This document shows positions 53,060 to 61,818 of a stretch of 64,000 bases of DNA, in pieces. Below the pieces are notes generated by a model that had not been told where the DNA came from, made no database searches, and saw only the letters and a list, made by a program, of their open reading frames with translations. A program made the translations under genes and the position numbers. Location: contig NZ_FOLY01000003.1 in the NCBI RefSeq assembly GCF_900112585.1, positions 1 to 64,000 on the forward strand, in the 5' to 3' direction. Each line of letters begins with the position of its first letter. Within the stretch, counting starts at the first letter, position 1. This stretch comes from Kushneria avicenniae (lineage in GTDB: Bacteria; Pseudomonadota; Gammaproteobacteria; Pseudomonadales; Halomonadaceae).

Positions 53060-53731
53060 CTAGCGCCCTGCGCCCCAGATACTGCCCAGTGAGCTCAGAA
53101 GATTACCGGACACGCCCTGACCGCCCAGATAGTTGAGCATGACCGGGGCAAACTGGCTGACCATGCCGGCATCCATGCCCAGCATGCTGAAGGCGCTCGA
53201 GGTCAGCGACGATGTGTTGCCGCTCTGGCCGCCACCCATGCCGGAGAGTTTCGACAGCATCGACTGGCTGCCGGACATCGCCTGAGCGCTGGAGAGCAGG
53301 CCATCCACACCCGGCGCCTGATTGGAGAGCTGGTTGAACTGATCGCTGCCCATCTGGCTCTTCGCTGCCGCCAGCAGCGCTGCCGAGCCGCCGATGGCCT
53401 GGGCCTGGCTGACCCCGAGCTGGTCGGTCAGCTGGCCAATCAGCTGCGACGCCTGCCCCAGATTGTTATTTGTCGTGCCCACCGCGGCCGCCTGTTGCTG
53501 ACGCGGCGCATTGTCCTGCCCCAGCAGTTGCCCCAGCTGCGAAGAGAGTCCCGAGCGGTTCTGCTGGCCCTGTTGTCCCTGCTGCACGGGCGTTCGTGTC
53601 TGCTGGCCCTGACCGTTCTGACTGTTCATCGCTTCCATGGCCTGATTGACGTCCCCCAGATTGAACGCCATGGCCGAGGTCGACAGACTGACCATCCCTG
53701 CGCTTGCCAGTATCGCGATTGTCCTTTTCAA
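53060..53731 (-). CDS. Secreted DUF2780-type protein, TTG start
   Basis: 223 residues. A TTG at 53731 gives KRTIAILASAGMVSLSTSAM as the residues after Met, a clean signal peptide with cleavage after SAMA; CAGGAGAGCAGCG stands in front of it, and no ATG fits. A Gln/Asn/Gly-rich linker (about 35-80) follows, and then the DUF2780 region (LIGQLTDQLGVSQAQAIGGSAALLAAAKSQMG, VDGLLSSAQAM, LSGMGGG, FAPVMLNYLGGQGV). The family is of unknown function; export to the periplasm is expected. Divergent from the MFS gene at 53949. Confidence 0.75.
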   Translation of the reverse strand: MKRTIAILASAGMVSLSTSAMAFNLGDVNQAMEAMNSQNGQGQQTRTPVQQGQQGQQNRSGLSSQLGQLLGQDNAPRQQQAAAVGTTNNNLGQASQLIGQLTDQLGVSQAQAIGGSAALLAAAKSQMGSDQFNQLSNQAPGVDGLLSSAQAMSGSQSMLSKLSGMGGGQSGNTSSLTSSAFSMLGMDAGMVSQFAPVMLNYLGGQGVSGNLLSSLGSIWGAGR

Positions 53732-53948
53732 CGCTGCTCTCCTGCCATGGACACGCCGGCAAACGGCGCGTCCGAAAGTGATCATCCCGAAAGGATTGGA
53801 CAGACACTTGCCATCCGGGTTCGGCCAACCCTGGCACAGCCGCCATACTTTTGCCGCAGCAACCACAAGCCTGCGCCATTTTATTCCGATCCCATGCGAC
53901 TCGCGCGCCGATCTGTACCAGGCTTGCGAGACAACAGGGAGTCCTCTC

Positions 53949-55151
53949 ATGTCCGGTTCTGGTACACCGATACAGCGCTCTCCGGGGCGGCTTTCATTTC
54001 TGCTGGTCACTTTCGCCTTTTTGATGGCCATGCTGGGCACCACCCTGCCCACGCCACTCTATCCGATCTATCAGACCCGGATGGATTATTCCCAGATCAT
54101 CATCACGGTGATCTTTGCTGCCTACGCCGTAGGCGTCATCGCGGCCCTGATCGGTTTTGGCAGCTGGTCGGATCAATTGGGCCGACGACGTCTTCTGATA
54201 GCAGGACTGGGGCTGGCAATCGTCAGCAATGTGGTCTTTCTCTCAAGCCCTCAGCTGGTCCCGCTGTTGATCGGCCGTCTGCTGTCGGGGCTGTCGGCCG
54301 GTATCTTTACCGGTACCGCCACGGTCGCGGTCATCGAACAGGCCCCGCCCGAGTGGCAAAAGGGCGCAACGCTGACCGCCACCGCCACCAACGTCATGGG
54401 ACTGGGGCTGGGCCCGCTGGTGGCGGGCGTGCTGGCGCAGTATGCGGTGTGGCCGCTGCATCTTCCCTACGCTCTGCACATCGTGCTGTGCCTGCTGGCC
54501 ATCATTGGCGTGTGGTGGGCGCCGGAGACCGTCGAACGCCCCGACCGGGTGCATCTCCATATCCAGCGCCTCGGCGTGCCCGATGAGGTGCGCGGTGTCT
54601 TCATACCGGCGGGGATCGCGGGCTTTGCCGGTACCGCCGTGCTGGGACTCTTTACCGCGGCCGCGCCATCGTTCGTTCAGAAGCTCCTCGAGATCGACAA
54701 TCTCGCCATGATCGGTGTGGTGGTCATCACGCTGTTTATCGCCTCGGCGCTCGGTCAGGCAGGCATGCGTTTTATTCCCGAGCGTCGACGTCTAATCATC
54801 GGCTGTCTGATTCTCGCCACGGGCGTACTGGTGGTCGGCAGTGCGATTGGTCTGGCCTCGCTCTGGCTAATGCTCATCGGGGCCGCCATTTCAGGCGCCG
54901 GCCAGGGGCTGACCCTGCGCGCAGGCCTCGGGGAAGTGGTAGGCGCCTCGCCGGCAGATCGCAAAAGCGAGGTCACCTCGACCTATTTTGTGGTGATCTA
55001 CGTGGCGATCTCGCTGCCTGTGGTGGGCCTGGGCGTCACGGCCGCACTGACCAGTCTGGTGGCCGCCGGCATTGTTTTCTCGGTGATTGTGGCGGCGCTG
55101 GCGCTGACGGCGATGGGCCTTTTGATCCGGCGCCAGCGCCGTGAAGGGTAA
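53949..55151 (+). CDS. MFS transporter (drug/metabolite efflux type)
   Basis: 400-residue 12-helix permease from ATG 53949 (ACAGGGAGTCCTCTC upstream); the longer frame from 53646 runs through the opposite-strand DUF2780 leader. MFS marks: GFGSWSDQLGRRRLLIAGLGLA (motif A between helices 2 and 3) and LIGRLLSGLSAGIFTGTATVAVIEQAPP (motif B/C area). Similar carriers are drug or sugar exporters; the substrate is unknown. Its end is 9 bases from the lctP stop on the other strand. Confidence 0.82.
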   Translation: MSGSGTPIQRSPGRLSFLLVTFAFLMAMLGTTLPTPLYPIYQTRMDYSQIIITVIFAAYAVGVIAALIGFGSWSDQLGRRRLLIAGLGLAIVSNVVFLSSPQLVPLLIGRLLSGLSAGIFTGTATVAVIEQAPPEWQKGATLTATATNVMGLGLGPLVAGVLAQYAVWPLHLPYALHIVLCLLAIIGVWWAPETVERPDRVHLHIQRLGVPDEVRGVFIPAGIAGFAGTAVLGLFTAAAPSFVQKLLEIDNLAMIGVVVITLFIASALGQAGMRFIPERRRLIIGCLILATGVLVVGSAIGLASLWLMLIGAAISGAGQGLTLRAGLGEVVGASPADRKSEVTSTYFVVIYVAISLPVVGLGVTAALTSLVAAGIVFSVIVAALALTAMGLLIRRQRREG

Positions 55152-55160
55152 TCCCCTGTT

Positions 55161-56777
55161 TCACATCAATGAAAGCACGAAGGTCCACAGGCAGGCATAG
55201 GCCAAAAGCGCCAGGCTGTAGCGCAGCGTGGCCCGCATGATGTCGGACTCCTGACCCACCAGCCCCACGGCGCCGGCGGCAATGGCGATCGACTGGGGTG
55301 ACACCACCTTGGCCATGCCCCCGCCACTCGTGTTGGCCGCCACCAACAGGGGCTGACTGGCCCCGATCTGCCCGGCCGTTACGGCCTGCAGGTGGGCAAA
55401 CAGGACATTGTTGTTGACCACCGAGCCGGTGATGAACACGCCCAGCCAGCCGATCACCGGGGAGATCAGCGGAAAGGCTCTGCCGGCTTCCGCCAGCGCC
55501 AGCCCCAGTGTTGACGAGGTGCCCGAGAAATTGGCCACATAGGCCACCGACATCACCAGACAGATGGTCGCCAGCGGTTTCCAGAGCTCGCGTGTCACGG
55601 TCAGCAGCTGGCCGGCACTCTGGCGCAGCGACAGGGTTTTCGAGGTCAGCGTGGTCACGATCACGGCAAGCAGTATGGCCGTACCCGACGCCCCCACCAG
55701 CTCGATCCTCCAGAGCGCCGCCAGCGAATGCGCCGCCGAGGCAATGGGCGGCAGCTCCTGCACCTGCAGATGAAGCCCCGGCATCGGCCACTGAATCACG
55801 GTGACTGCCAGCGCACCACCTGCAGCAAACAGGGCACGAAAGGCCGGCAGACTCCAGACCATGATGATGGCGGTCAGAATATAAAACGGCGACCAGGCCA
55901 GCAGAACCGCTGTTAGAGGCCAGCGTCTGGCACTGACCGGCGGCGCGCCGGGCTCGCGATAGACATGTGTCGGGCGCCAGAGACGCATGAACAGCGCCAG
56001 CGCAGCCATGGACAGCAGCGGCGGCACGATGTCCACCAGCTCCGGCCCCAGCAGGTAGAGCACCAGTGCCTGACTCCCCGAGAACAGTACGCCCACCAGT
56101 GTGACCACCGGCCAGGTCTGTTTCAGGCCGCGCCAGCCGTCCAGAATCATCACCAGCAGGGCCGGGATGAACAGCGTGGAAAGCTGCAGGATGGCGATCA
56201 GCATGGGCGCCAGCGCGCCGGTGGTCACGCCGCCCTGCTGCGCACCGACAATGATGGGAATGCCGATGGCGCCATAGGCGCCCGCCGCGGCATTGGACAC
56301 CAGGCACAGCATGGCGGCTCGGATCGGCTTGAACCCCAGCTCCACCAGCAGTGCAGCACAGATGGCAATCGGCACCCCAAAGCCTGCGGCACCTTCCAGA
56401 AAGCCCCCAAAGCAGAAGGCGATCAAGAGCACCTGGATGCGCTGATCCTCCGAGATGGTCGCAATGCTGCCGCGGATGATCTCGAACTTGCCACTCTTGA
56501 CCGCGATCCGGTACAGCCACACCGCCATCAGCACGATATAGCCGATCGGCCAGAGGCCATTGGCCATGCCATAGAGGGCAGCCATGACCGCCTTGTGCAG
56601 CGGCATGCCGAACAGCCACAGCGCCATGATCAACGACAGCCCCAGTGTCATGACCGCAGCCGTCAGCGCCTTGAGCCTGAATACCGTCAGGGCCAGTAAA
56701 AAAAACACCATGGGCAGGGCCGCGACAAGCGCCGACAACAGCGGCTGACCAAGGGGATTATAAATCTGTTGCCACAT
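55161..56777 (-). CDS. lldP: L-lactate permease (LctP family)
   Basis: 538 residues, at least twelve hydrophobic segments. It aligns with E. coli LldP over its full length: WQQIYNPLGQP, FCFGGFLEGAAGFGVPIAICAALLVELGFKP, SNAAAGAYGAIGIPIIV, GTSSTLGLALAEAGRAFPLISPVIGWLGVFITG and LLVAANTSGGGMAKVVSPQSIAIA. It imports lactate or glycolate with protons. The following gene upstream on the same strand, an LdhA-type dehydrogenase, together forms a small lactate unit. It is separate from lldD, which lies in the rhamnose operon. Confidence 0.92.
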   Translation of the reverse strand: MWQQIYNPLGQPLLSALVAALPMVFFLLALTVFRLKALTAAVMTLGLSLIMALWLFGMPLHKAVMAALYGMANGLWPIGYIVLMAVWLYRIAVKSGKFEIIRGSIATISEDQRIQVLLIAFCFGGFLEGAAGFGVPIAICAALLVELGFKPIRAAMLCLVSNAAAGAYGAIGIPIIVGAQQGGVTTGALAPMLIAILQLSTLFIPALLVMILDGWRGLKQTWPVVTLVGVLFSGSQALVLYLLGPELVDIVPPLLSMAALALFMRLWRPTHVYREPGAPPVSARRWPLTAVLLAWSPFYILTAIIMVWSLPAFRALFAAGGALAVTVIQWPMPGLHLQVQELPPIASAAHSLAALWRIELVGASGTAILLAVIVTTLTSKTLSLRQSAGQLLTVTRELWKPLATICLVMSVAYVANFSGTSSTLGLALAEAGRAFPLISPVIGWLGVFITGSVVNNNVLFAHLQAVTAGQIGASQPLLVAANTSGGGMAKVVSPQSIAIAAGAVGLVGQESDIMRATLRYSLALLAYACLWTFVLSLM

Positions 56778-56803
56778 GAGCCTTGCCTCCGGGGAAACAG
56801 GTA

Positions 56804-57823
56804 TTAGCGCGAGTCAGCGTTTCCCTGCATGAGGGCGTTGTCACAGGGGACGCCACGCGTCAGGCAGAGCAGATTATTGAGCGTGACCTGAGCGATCTCG
56901 CGCAGGGCCTCGGCCGTGAAAAAGCCCTGATGGCCGGTTACCAGCACATTGGGAAAGGTCATGAGCCGCGAGAAGACATCGTCATCAATGATCTCGGAGG
57001 AGTGATCCTGAAAGAACAGCCCGCTTTCCTGCTCGTAGACATCGATGCCCAGCGCGCCGAGCTGGCGCGACTTGAGCGCCTCGATCACGGCGCGGGTATC
57101 GATCAGTGCGCCGCGGGAGGTATTGATCAGCATCGCGCCCGGCTTCATGCGGGCAAGCGAGGCGTCATTGATCAGATGGTGGGTGGCCTCGAGCAGCGGG
57201 CAGTGCAGCGAGACGATATCGGACTGAGACAGCAGCGCATCCACCGTCACGATCTCGCCGAGGTCGGCAAAGGCCTCGGCAGGGAAGGGATCACTGCCCA
57301 GCACCCGGCACCCCAGTCCCTTGAAGATGCGCGCCGTGGCCAGACCGATACGACCGGTACCGACAATGCCGACCGTTTTGCCCTGTAGTGTCATGCCCAG
57401 CAGGCCATCAAGGGCGAAGTTGCCTTCGCGCACACGGTTGAAGGCGCGATGGGTATGACGGTTGAGGGTCATGGCCAGCGCCAGCGCATGTTCGGCCACC
57501 GCCTCGGGCGAATAGGCCGGTACCCGGGCAACGAAAAAACCGAGCCGTTCGGCGGCATCCAGGTCGATGTTGTTGAACCCGGCACAGCGCAACACGATCG
57601 CCTTCACCCCCATGTCCGCCAGCGCTTCGAGTACGCCCTCATCCAGCACGTCATTGACGAACACGCACACGGCGTCGCTGCCCTCGGCCAGTGCCGTGGT
57701 CTGCTGTGACAGGGCCACCCGCTGATAGATCAGCTCGAAGGGTGTATCGGCAAACCCTTCGAGCCGACCCTCTTCAAAAAAGCGTTCATCGTAGGGCTGG
57801 GCACTATAGAAGGTCACTTTCAT
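56804..57823 (-). CDS. ldhA: D-lactate dehydrogenase (NAD), LdhA type
   Basis: 339 residues from ATG 57823 (TGGAGTACTTC upstream; an in-frame GTG at 57835 is a poorer choice). D-2-hydroxyacid dehydrogenase fold with LRCAGFNNIDLDAAERLG and RVPAYSPEAVAEHALAL in the substrate domain, GIVGTGRIGLATARI NAD loop, Arg in INTSRGALIDT, Glu in GIDVYEQESGLFF and His in VTGHQGFFTAEAL. The close match to E. coli LdhA distinguishes it from phosphoglycerate dehydrogenase. It interconverts pyruvate and D-lactate; adjacency to the lactate permease gene, 26 bases on, supports a lactate role. Confidence 0.9.
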   Translation of the reverse strand: MKVTFYSAQPYDERFFEEGRLEGFADTPFELIYQRVALSQQTTALAEGSDAVCVFVNDVLDEGVLEALADMGVKAIVLRCAGFNNIDLDAAERLGFFVARVPAYSPEAVAEHALALAMTLNRHTHRAFNRVREGNFALDGLLGMTLQGKTVGIVGTGRIGLATARIFKGLGCRVLGSDPFPAEAFADLGEIVTVDALLSQSDIVSLHCPLLEATHHLINDASLARMKPGAMLINTSRGALIDTRAVIEALKSRQLGALGIDVYEQESGLFFQDHSSEIIDDDVFSRLMTFPNVLVTGHQGFFTAEALREIAQVTLNNLLCLTRGVPCDNALMQGNADSR

Positions 57824-58025
57824 GAAGTACTCCACATGGCGTCTGCTCTGACAGGTGATGGACTACGACTTTAGCAGGAGGCGCCGCAGCGATTTTGATG
57901 CAGGGCAAACGGCCAGAAAAAGGCACCCTTCACGCCACCATGAAACGGCGTAACATGATCTCTTGCCCGGCCCGGTTCTGAACGTTATTGATCCGATCAG
58001 ACGCTATCGACCCGAAGAGTGCCTC

Positions 58026-59786
58026 ATGCTGCAACCCGTATCCCGCCAGAGTGACCTGACGCTCGAGAAGACCGCCATTCCGCCACGCCCGGACAATGTC
58101 AGTACCTGGGCCCCGCTGTCGATTCCCGCCTTTCGCATCATCTGGATCGCCAACCTCTTCGCCAACCTGGGCGTCTGGGCGCAATCGGTGGCTGCGGCCT
58201 GGGTGGTGACCTCGGCTCAGTCCAGCCCCGTCATGGTGGCCATGATCCAAGTCGCCGCCGCCGCGCCGCTGGTATTGATGTCGATCGTGACCGGAGTGAT
58301 CGCCGACAACTACGACCGGCGCAAGGTGATGCTGTTCGGGCTGGCCATCGAGGTGCTGGGCGGGGTCTTTATCACCGTGATTGCGTTCATGGAGCTGCTC
58401 ACACCAACGCTTCTGATCGCCTCGATTTTGTGTGTCTCCGTTGGCGGGGCCATCACGACACCGGCCTGGCAGGCAGCCGTGAACGAGCAGGTGCCTCGCA
58501 ATCTGGTCAGCAGCGCCGTCCTGCTCAACAGCGTCAACTACAACGCCGCCCGCGCCATCGGCCCGGCCATCGGGGGCATGTTGCTGGCCGCGCTCGGGCC
58601 TGCCTGGATATTCCTGCTCAATGTCGTGTGCTTTTGCAGCCTGATCTGGGCACTGTGGCGCTGGCGACGCGCAGTGCCTAAAAAGCATCTGCCCCCCGAG
58701 CGGCTGTGGGAAGGGGTCAAGGCCGCCATCCACTTCACCCAGTACTCCAGCGTGACGCGCCTGATCATGCTGCGCTCGTTCATCTTCGGGATTTCGGCCA
58801 GCGCCATCTGGGCCCTGCTGCCGCTGCTGGCCCATGAGCACCCTGGCGGCAATGCCTCGCTGTATGGCTACATGCTGGGCGGGCTCGGCATCGGGGCGAT
58901 TGCCGCCAGTACGCTGGTCAATCGGGCTCGAAGGCGGCTGGGCAGCAGTCGCCTGATCAGTCTGGCGGCCATGACCCTGGGTGGGGTGATGCTGGTGCTG
59001 GGAGCAGTCGATGCGCTCTGGGCCGTGTTTCCGGCCCTGATCATTGGCGGCAGCTGCTGGATTGCCGCGGTCGCGTCCTACAACTCTTCCGTACAGGTGC
59101 TCGTGCCGGACTGGGTCAAGGCCCGCGCCCTGGCGCTCTATCAGACGGCGCTCTACGCCGGATTGACGATGGGCTCGTTTCTCTGGGGACATATGGCCGA
59201 GAGCCTCGATACGCAGATGGCACTGTTGATGGCCGGTGGCCTGCTGCTGGCATCAGCACTGGTGTTTTTGCCCTCGCGCCTGCCGGCGCTGGACAGCGAC
59301 AGCCTCATGGGCGCCCCGGAAACGCCGACCGAGGCGCCGGACTTCGAGTTTGACCCTGCCCGTGGCTCGGTGATGGTGACCATCGAATATCGCATTGATG
59401 CCGATCAGGTCCGCGACTTCGCCCGAGCCGTACGCGCACTGCGCCGGCTTCGACTGCGCAACGGGGCCAAACGCTGGTCACTGTATCGCGATGTGGAAGC
59501 GCGCGATCTATGGCAGGAGGTGTTTCTGGTGCCCAACTGGTTGCAGCATCTGCGCATGCAGGACCGCCAGACGCTGGCCGACCGCGCCATCATCGAACGG
59601 GTCACCGCCATGCATGTGGGCACCGAACCACCCCGCATCCGCCACGGCGTGAGCTATCGCACGGCCCGCTACGACAGCGAAGGCGCTGCCCTCAGGCCGG
59701 TGCAGACCACCGTTGAGGATGACCATGCGCCCTGGGCGCTTGAGGATCATCCCACGGCCCCTGACAGCGCCGCCTCCGGGCGTTAG
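58026..59786 (+). CDS. MFS_3-type exporter with C-terminal ABM-like domain
   Basis: 586 residues from ATG 58026. The N-terminal ~420 residues are an MFS core of the EntS/MFS_3 group (FRIIWIANLFANLGVWAQSVAAAWVVTSAQSSP, GVIADNYDRRKVMLFGLA, NSVNYNAARAIGPAIGGMLLAALG, VLVPDWVKARALALYQ). The last ~150 residues are soluble, with a ferredoxin-like fold resembling antibiotic biosynthesis monooxygenase domains (GSVMVTIEYRIDADQVRDF, WSLYRDVEARDLWQEVFLVPNW). This two-domain layout is known for MFS_3 proteins, but the role of the tail is unclear. Substrate unknown, siderophore or drug export possible. Confidence 0.83.
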   Translation: MLQPVSRQSDLTLEKTAIPPRPDNVSTWAPLSIPAFRIIWIANLFANLGVWAQSVAAAWVVTSAQSSPVMVAMIQVAAAAPLVLMSIVTGVIADNYDRRKVMLFGLAIEVLGGVFITVIAFMELLTPTLLIASILCVSVGGAITTPAWQAAVNEQVPRNLVSSAVLLNSVNYNAARAIGPAIGGMLLAALGPAWIFLLNVVCFCSLIWALWRWRRAVPKKHLPPERLWEGVKAAIHFTQYSSVTRLIMLRSFIFGISASAIWALLPLLAHEHPGGNASLYGYMLGGLGIGAIAASTLVNRARRRLGSSRLISLAAMTLGGVMLVLGAVDALWAVFPALIIGGSCWIAAVASYNSSVQVLVPDWVKARALALYQTALYAGLTMGSFLWGHMAESLDTQMALLMAGGLLLASALVFLPSRLPALDSDSLMGAPETPTEAPDFEFDPARGSVMVTIEYRIDADQVRDFARAVRALRRLRLRNGAKRWSLYRDVEARDLWQEVFLVPNWLQHLRMQDRQTLADRAIIERVTAMHVGTEPPRIRHGVSYRTARYDSEGAALRPVQTTVEDDHAPWALEDHPTAPDSAASGR

Positions 59787-59822
59787 GCTGTGCTGCCCTT
59801 CCCGCGATGACCGGAGCCCTGC

Positions 59823-61811
59823 ATGCGTGCTGACATGACCGCCGCCCACCACAGCCTGACCACGGTCTTCGGCCTTGAAGACTTTCGCGGCGGCCAGGCC
59901 CCGGTCATCGAGCGGGTACTGGCCGGGCGCTCCACGGCCGCCATCTTTGCCACCGGCGCCGGCAAGTCGTTGTGTTATCAGCTGCCAGCGATACACCTGT
60001 CCCATCTGACACTGGTGATCTCGCCGCTTCTGGCGCTGATGCAGGACCAGCTCGCCTTTCTGAAGTCCCGCGGTATCGCGGCTGAAAGCATCGACTCGAC
60101 CATGGACCGCGATGCCGTACGCGAGGTGATGACGCATGCCCGCCAGGGGGAACTGAAAATCCTGATGGTGTCGGTCGAGCGGCTGCGCAACGAACGCTTT
60201 CGCCACTTTCTCCATCAGATCCCGATCTCGCTGATGGTGATCGACGAGGCCCACTGTATCTCCGAGTGGGGCCACAATTTTCGCCCGGACTATCTGCGTC
60301 TGCCCGAGTACCAGCGCGAGTTCAATATTCCCCAGGCGCTGCTGCTGACTGCCACGGCCACGCCCGATGTCATCAGGGACATGCAGCGAAGCTTTGCCAT
60401 CGATCAGGGCGATGTCATTACCACCGGCTTTTATCGCCCCAACCTGAATCTGCAGGTGCGCCCGGTGGCACAGCCGCAGCGTCTTGACGCGCTGATCACA
60501 TGGCTGGCCCCGCAGCAGGTGGCGGGTCAGGAAGCGGCCACCATCATCTATGTCACCCTGCAGCAGAGTGCCGAGACGCTGGCGCGCGCCCTGTCGGCCC
60601 GAGGAATCGGGACGCGTGCCTATCACGCCGGCCTGGGCGCCGAGGCGCGCGACGAGATTCAGCAAGCGTTCATGCGCGGTGAAGTGCCGGTGATTGTGGC
60701 AACCATTGCCTTCGGAATGGGCATCGACAAGCGCGATATTCGCAACGTCGTGCATTTTGACCTGCCCAAGTCGATCGAAAACTACAGCCAGGAAATCGGC
60801 CGTGCCGGCCGTGACGGTGCATCCTCGACCTGCCTGATGCTGGCCGGTCGTGACGGGCTGGGCGTACTGGAGAATTTCACGCACGGCGACACGCCCGAGC
60901 GCGAGGGCATCCAGCGGGTACTGGAGGAGATCAGGGCGGCAGGGCAGACACCGGAGCGTCAGTGGCCGGTCGTGATGAATACGCTCTCGCGAGACAGCAA
61001 TATCCGGGCACTGCCGCTCAAGACCCTGCTGGTACGCCTTGAAATGCAGGAAGTGATCGCGCCCCGCTTTACCTATCTGGCCGAATATCGCCTGCGCTAC
61101 GTGCTGCCTCCGCAGGCGCTGGCGGCGCAGTTCGAAGGCGAGCGCGCAGGGTTTGTCCGGTTGATCATCGACAACATTCCCATGGCCCGCACCTGGGGAA
61201 CCGTGGATTTCGAACGCCTTCATCAGGCCGGGCTGGCCACCGGCATTGAAGCCACGCGCTCCCGCGTCATCACCGCGCTGGAATACTTTCAGGACAAGGG
61301 CTGGGTGGTGCTGGAGGGCAAGCGCATGACGGATGTCTTCGAAGTCTGCCAACCCGATATCGACCCACCAGGCCTGGCGCGCGAGCTGTACGACGGCTTT
61401 TGCCACCGCGAGCAGTCCGACATCGAGCGGCTATCAAAAATGCTGGCACTGTTTGAGACCGACACCTGCCTGTCCCGGCGCCTGGCGCTGCACTTTGGCG
61501 ATTCGCATGTGCCCGAGCGGTGCGGTCACTGCTCGGTGTGTGACGGTCATGTGGCCCGGCTGCCGGCCCTGCCGATCGCCACGCCGCTCGAGGAGATCGA
61601 CCTAGAGGCTCTGGCCGAGCCCTTCATCGAGCGTCATCAGGCGCACTTCCAGCGCCCGCCGACGCCGGAGCGGGTTGCGCACTTTCTCTGTGGGCTGGCC
61701 ATGCCGATATTTACCCCACTCAAGGTACGCGGGCTTGCCGCGTTCGGCGCGCTGGAGGGCTATCCGTACCCGCAGGTACGTGCCAGAACCGAACAGATTC
61801 TGACGGCATGA
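59823..61811 (+). CDS. RecQ-family DNA helicase
   Basis: 662-residue superfamily 2 helicase. Motif I is ATGAGKSLCYQLPA (43-56), motif II DEAH at 141-144 (VIDEAHCISEWGHNFRPDY, the aromatic-rich RecQ loop), motif III LTATATPDV, motif V/VI in VATIAFGMGIDKRDIRNVVHFDLPKSIENYSQEIGRAGRDG. A RecQ-type zinc region with cysteines is seen far later than usual (CLSRRL then ERCGHCSVCDG near residues 550-575) after a winged-helix region; no HRDC domain. This layout is that of RecQ-like helicases related to YoaA-free, long-linker types, not the canonical E. coli RecQ. Ends 7 bases before the deacetylase gene. Confidence 0.87.
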   Translation: MRADMTAAHHSLTTVFGLEDFRGGQAPVIERVLAGRSTAAIFATGAGKSLCYQLPAIHLSHLTLVISPLLALMQDQLAFLKSRGIAAESIDSTMDRDAVREVMTHARQGELKILMVSVERLRNERFRHFLHQIPISLMVIDEAHCISEWGHNFRPDYLRLPEYQREFNIPQALLLTATATPDVIRDMQRSFAIDQGDVITTGFYRPNLNLQVRPVAQPQRLDALITWLAPQQVAGQEAATIIYVTLQQSAETLARALSARGIGTRAYHAGLGAEARDEIQQAFMRGEVPVIVATIAFGMGIDKRDIRNVVHFDLPKSIENYSQEIGRAGRDGASSTCLMLAGRDGLGVLENFTHGDTPEREGIQRVLEEIRAAGQTPERQWPVVMNTLSRDSNIRALPLKTLLVRLEMQEVIAPRFTYLAEYRLRYVLPPQALAAQFEGERAGFVRLIIDNIPMARTWGTVDFERLHQAGLATGIEATRSRVITALEYFQDKGWVVLEGKRMTDVFEVCQPDIDPPGLARELYDGFCHREQSDIERLSKMLALFETDTCLSRRLALHFGDSHVPERCGHCSVCDGHVARLPALPIATPLEEIDLEALAEPFIERHQAHFQRPPTPERVAHFLCGLAMPIFTPLKVRGLAAFGALEGYPYPQVRARTEQILTA

Positions 61812-61818
61812 GGCCTGG

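Noticed and set aside
55036-56619. 527-codon minus-strand frame overlapping lldP
   Set aside because: Same strand but other frame of the lactate permease; Gly/Arg/Cys-rich with no family match.
59508-61406. 632-codon minus-strand frame
   Set aside because: Shadow of the RecQ-type helicase and the end of the MFS gene.
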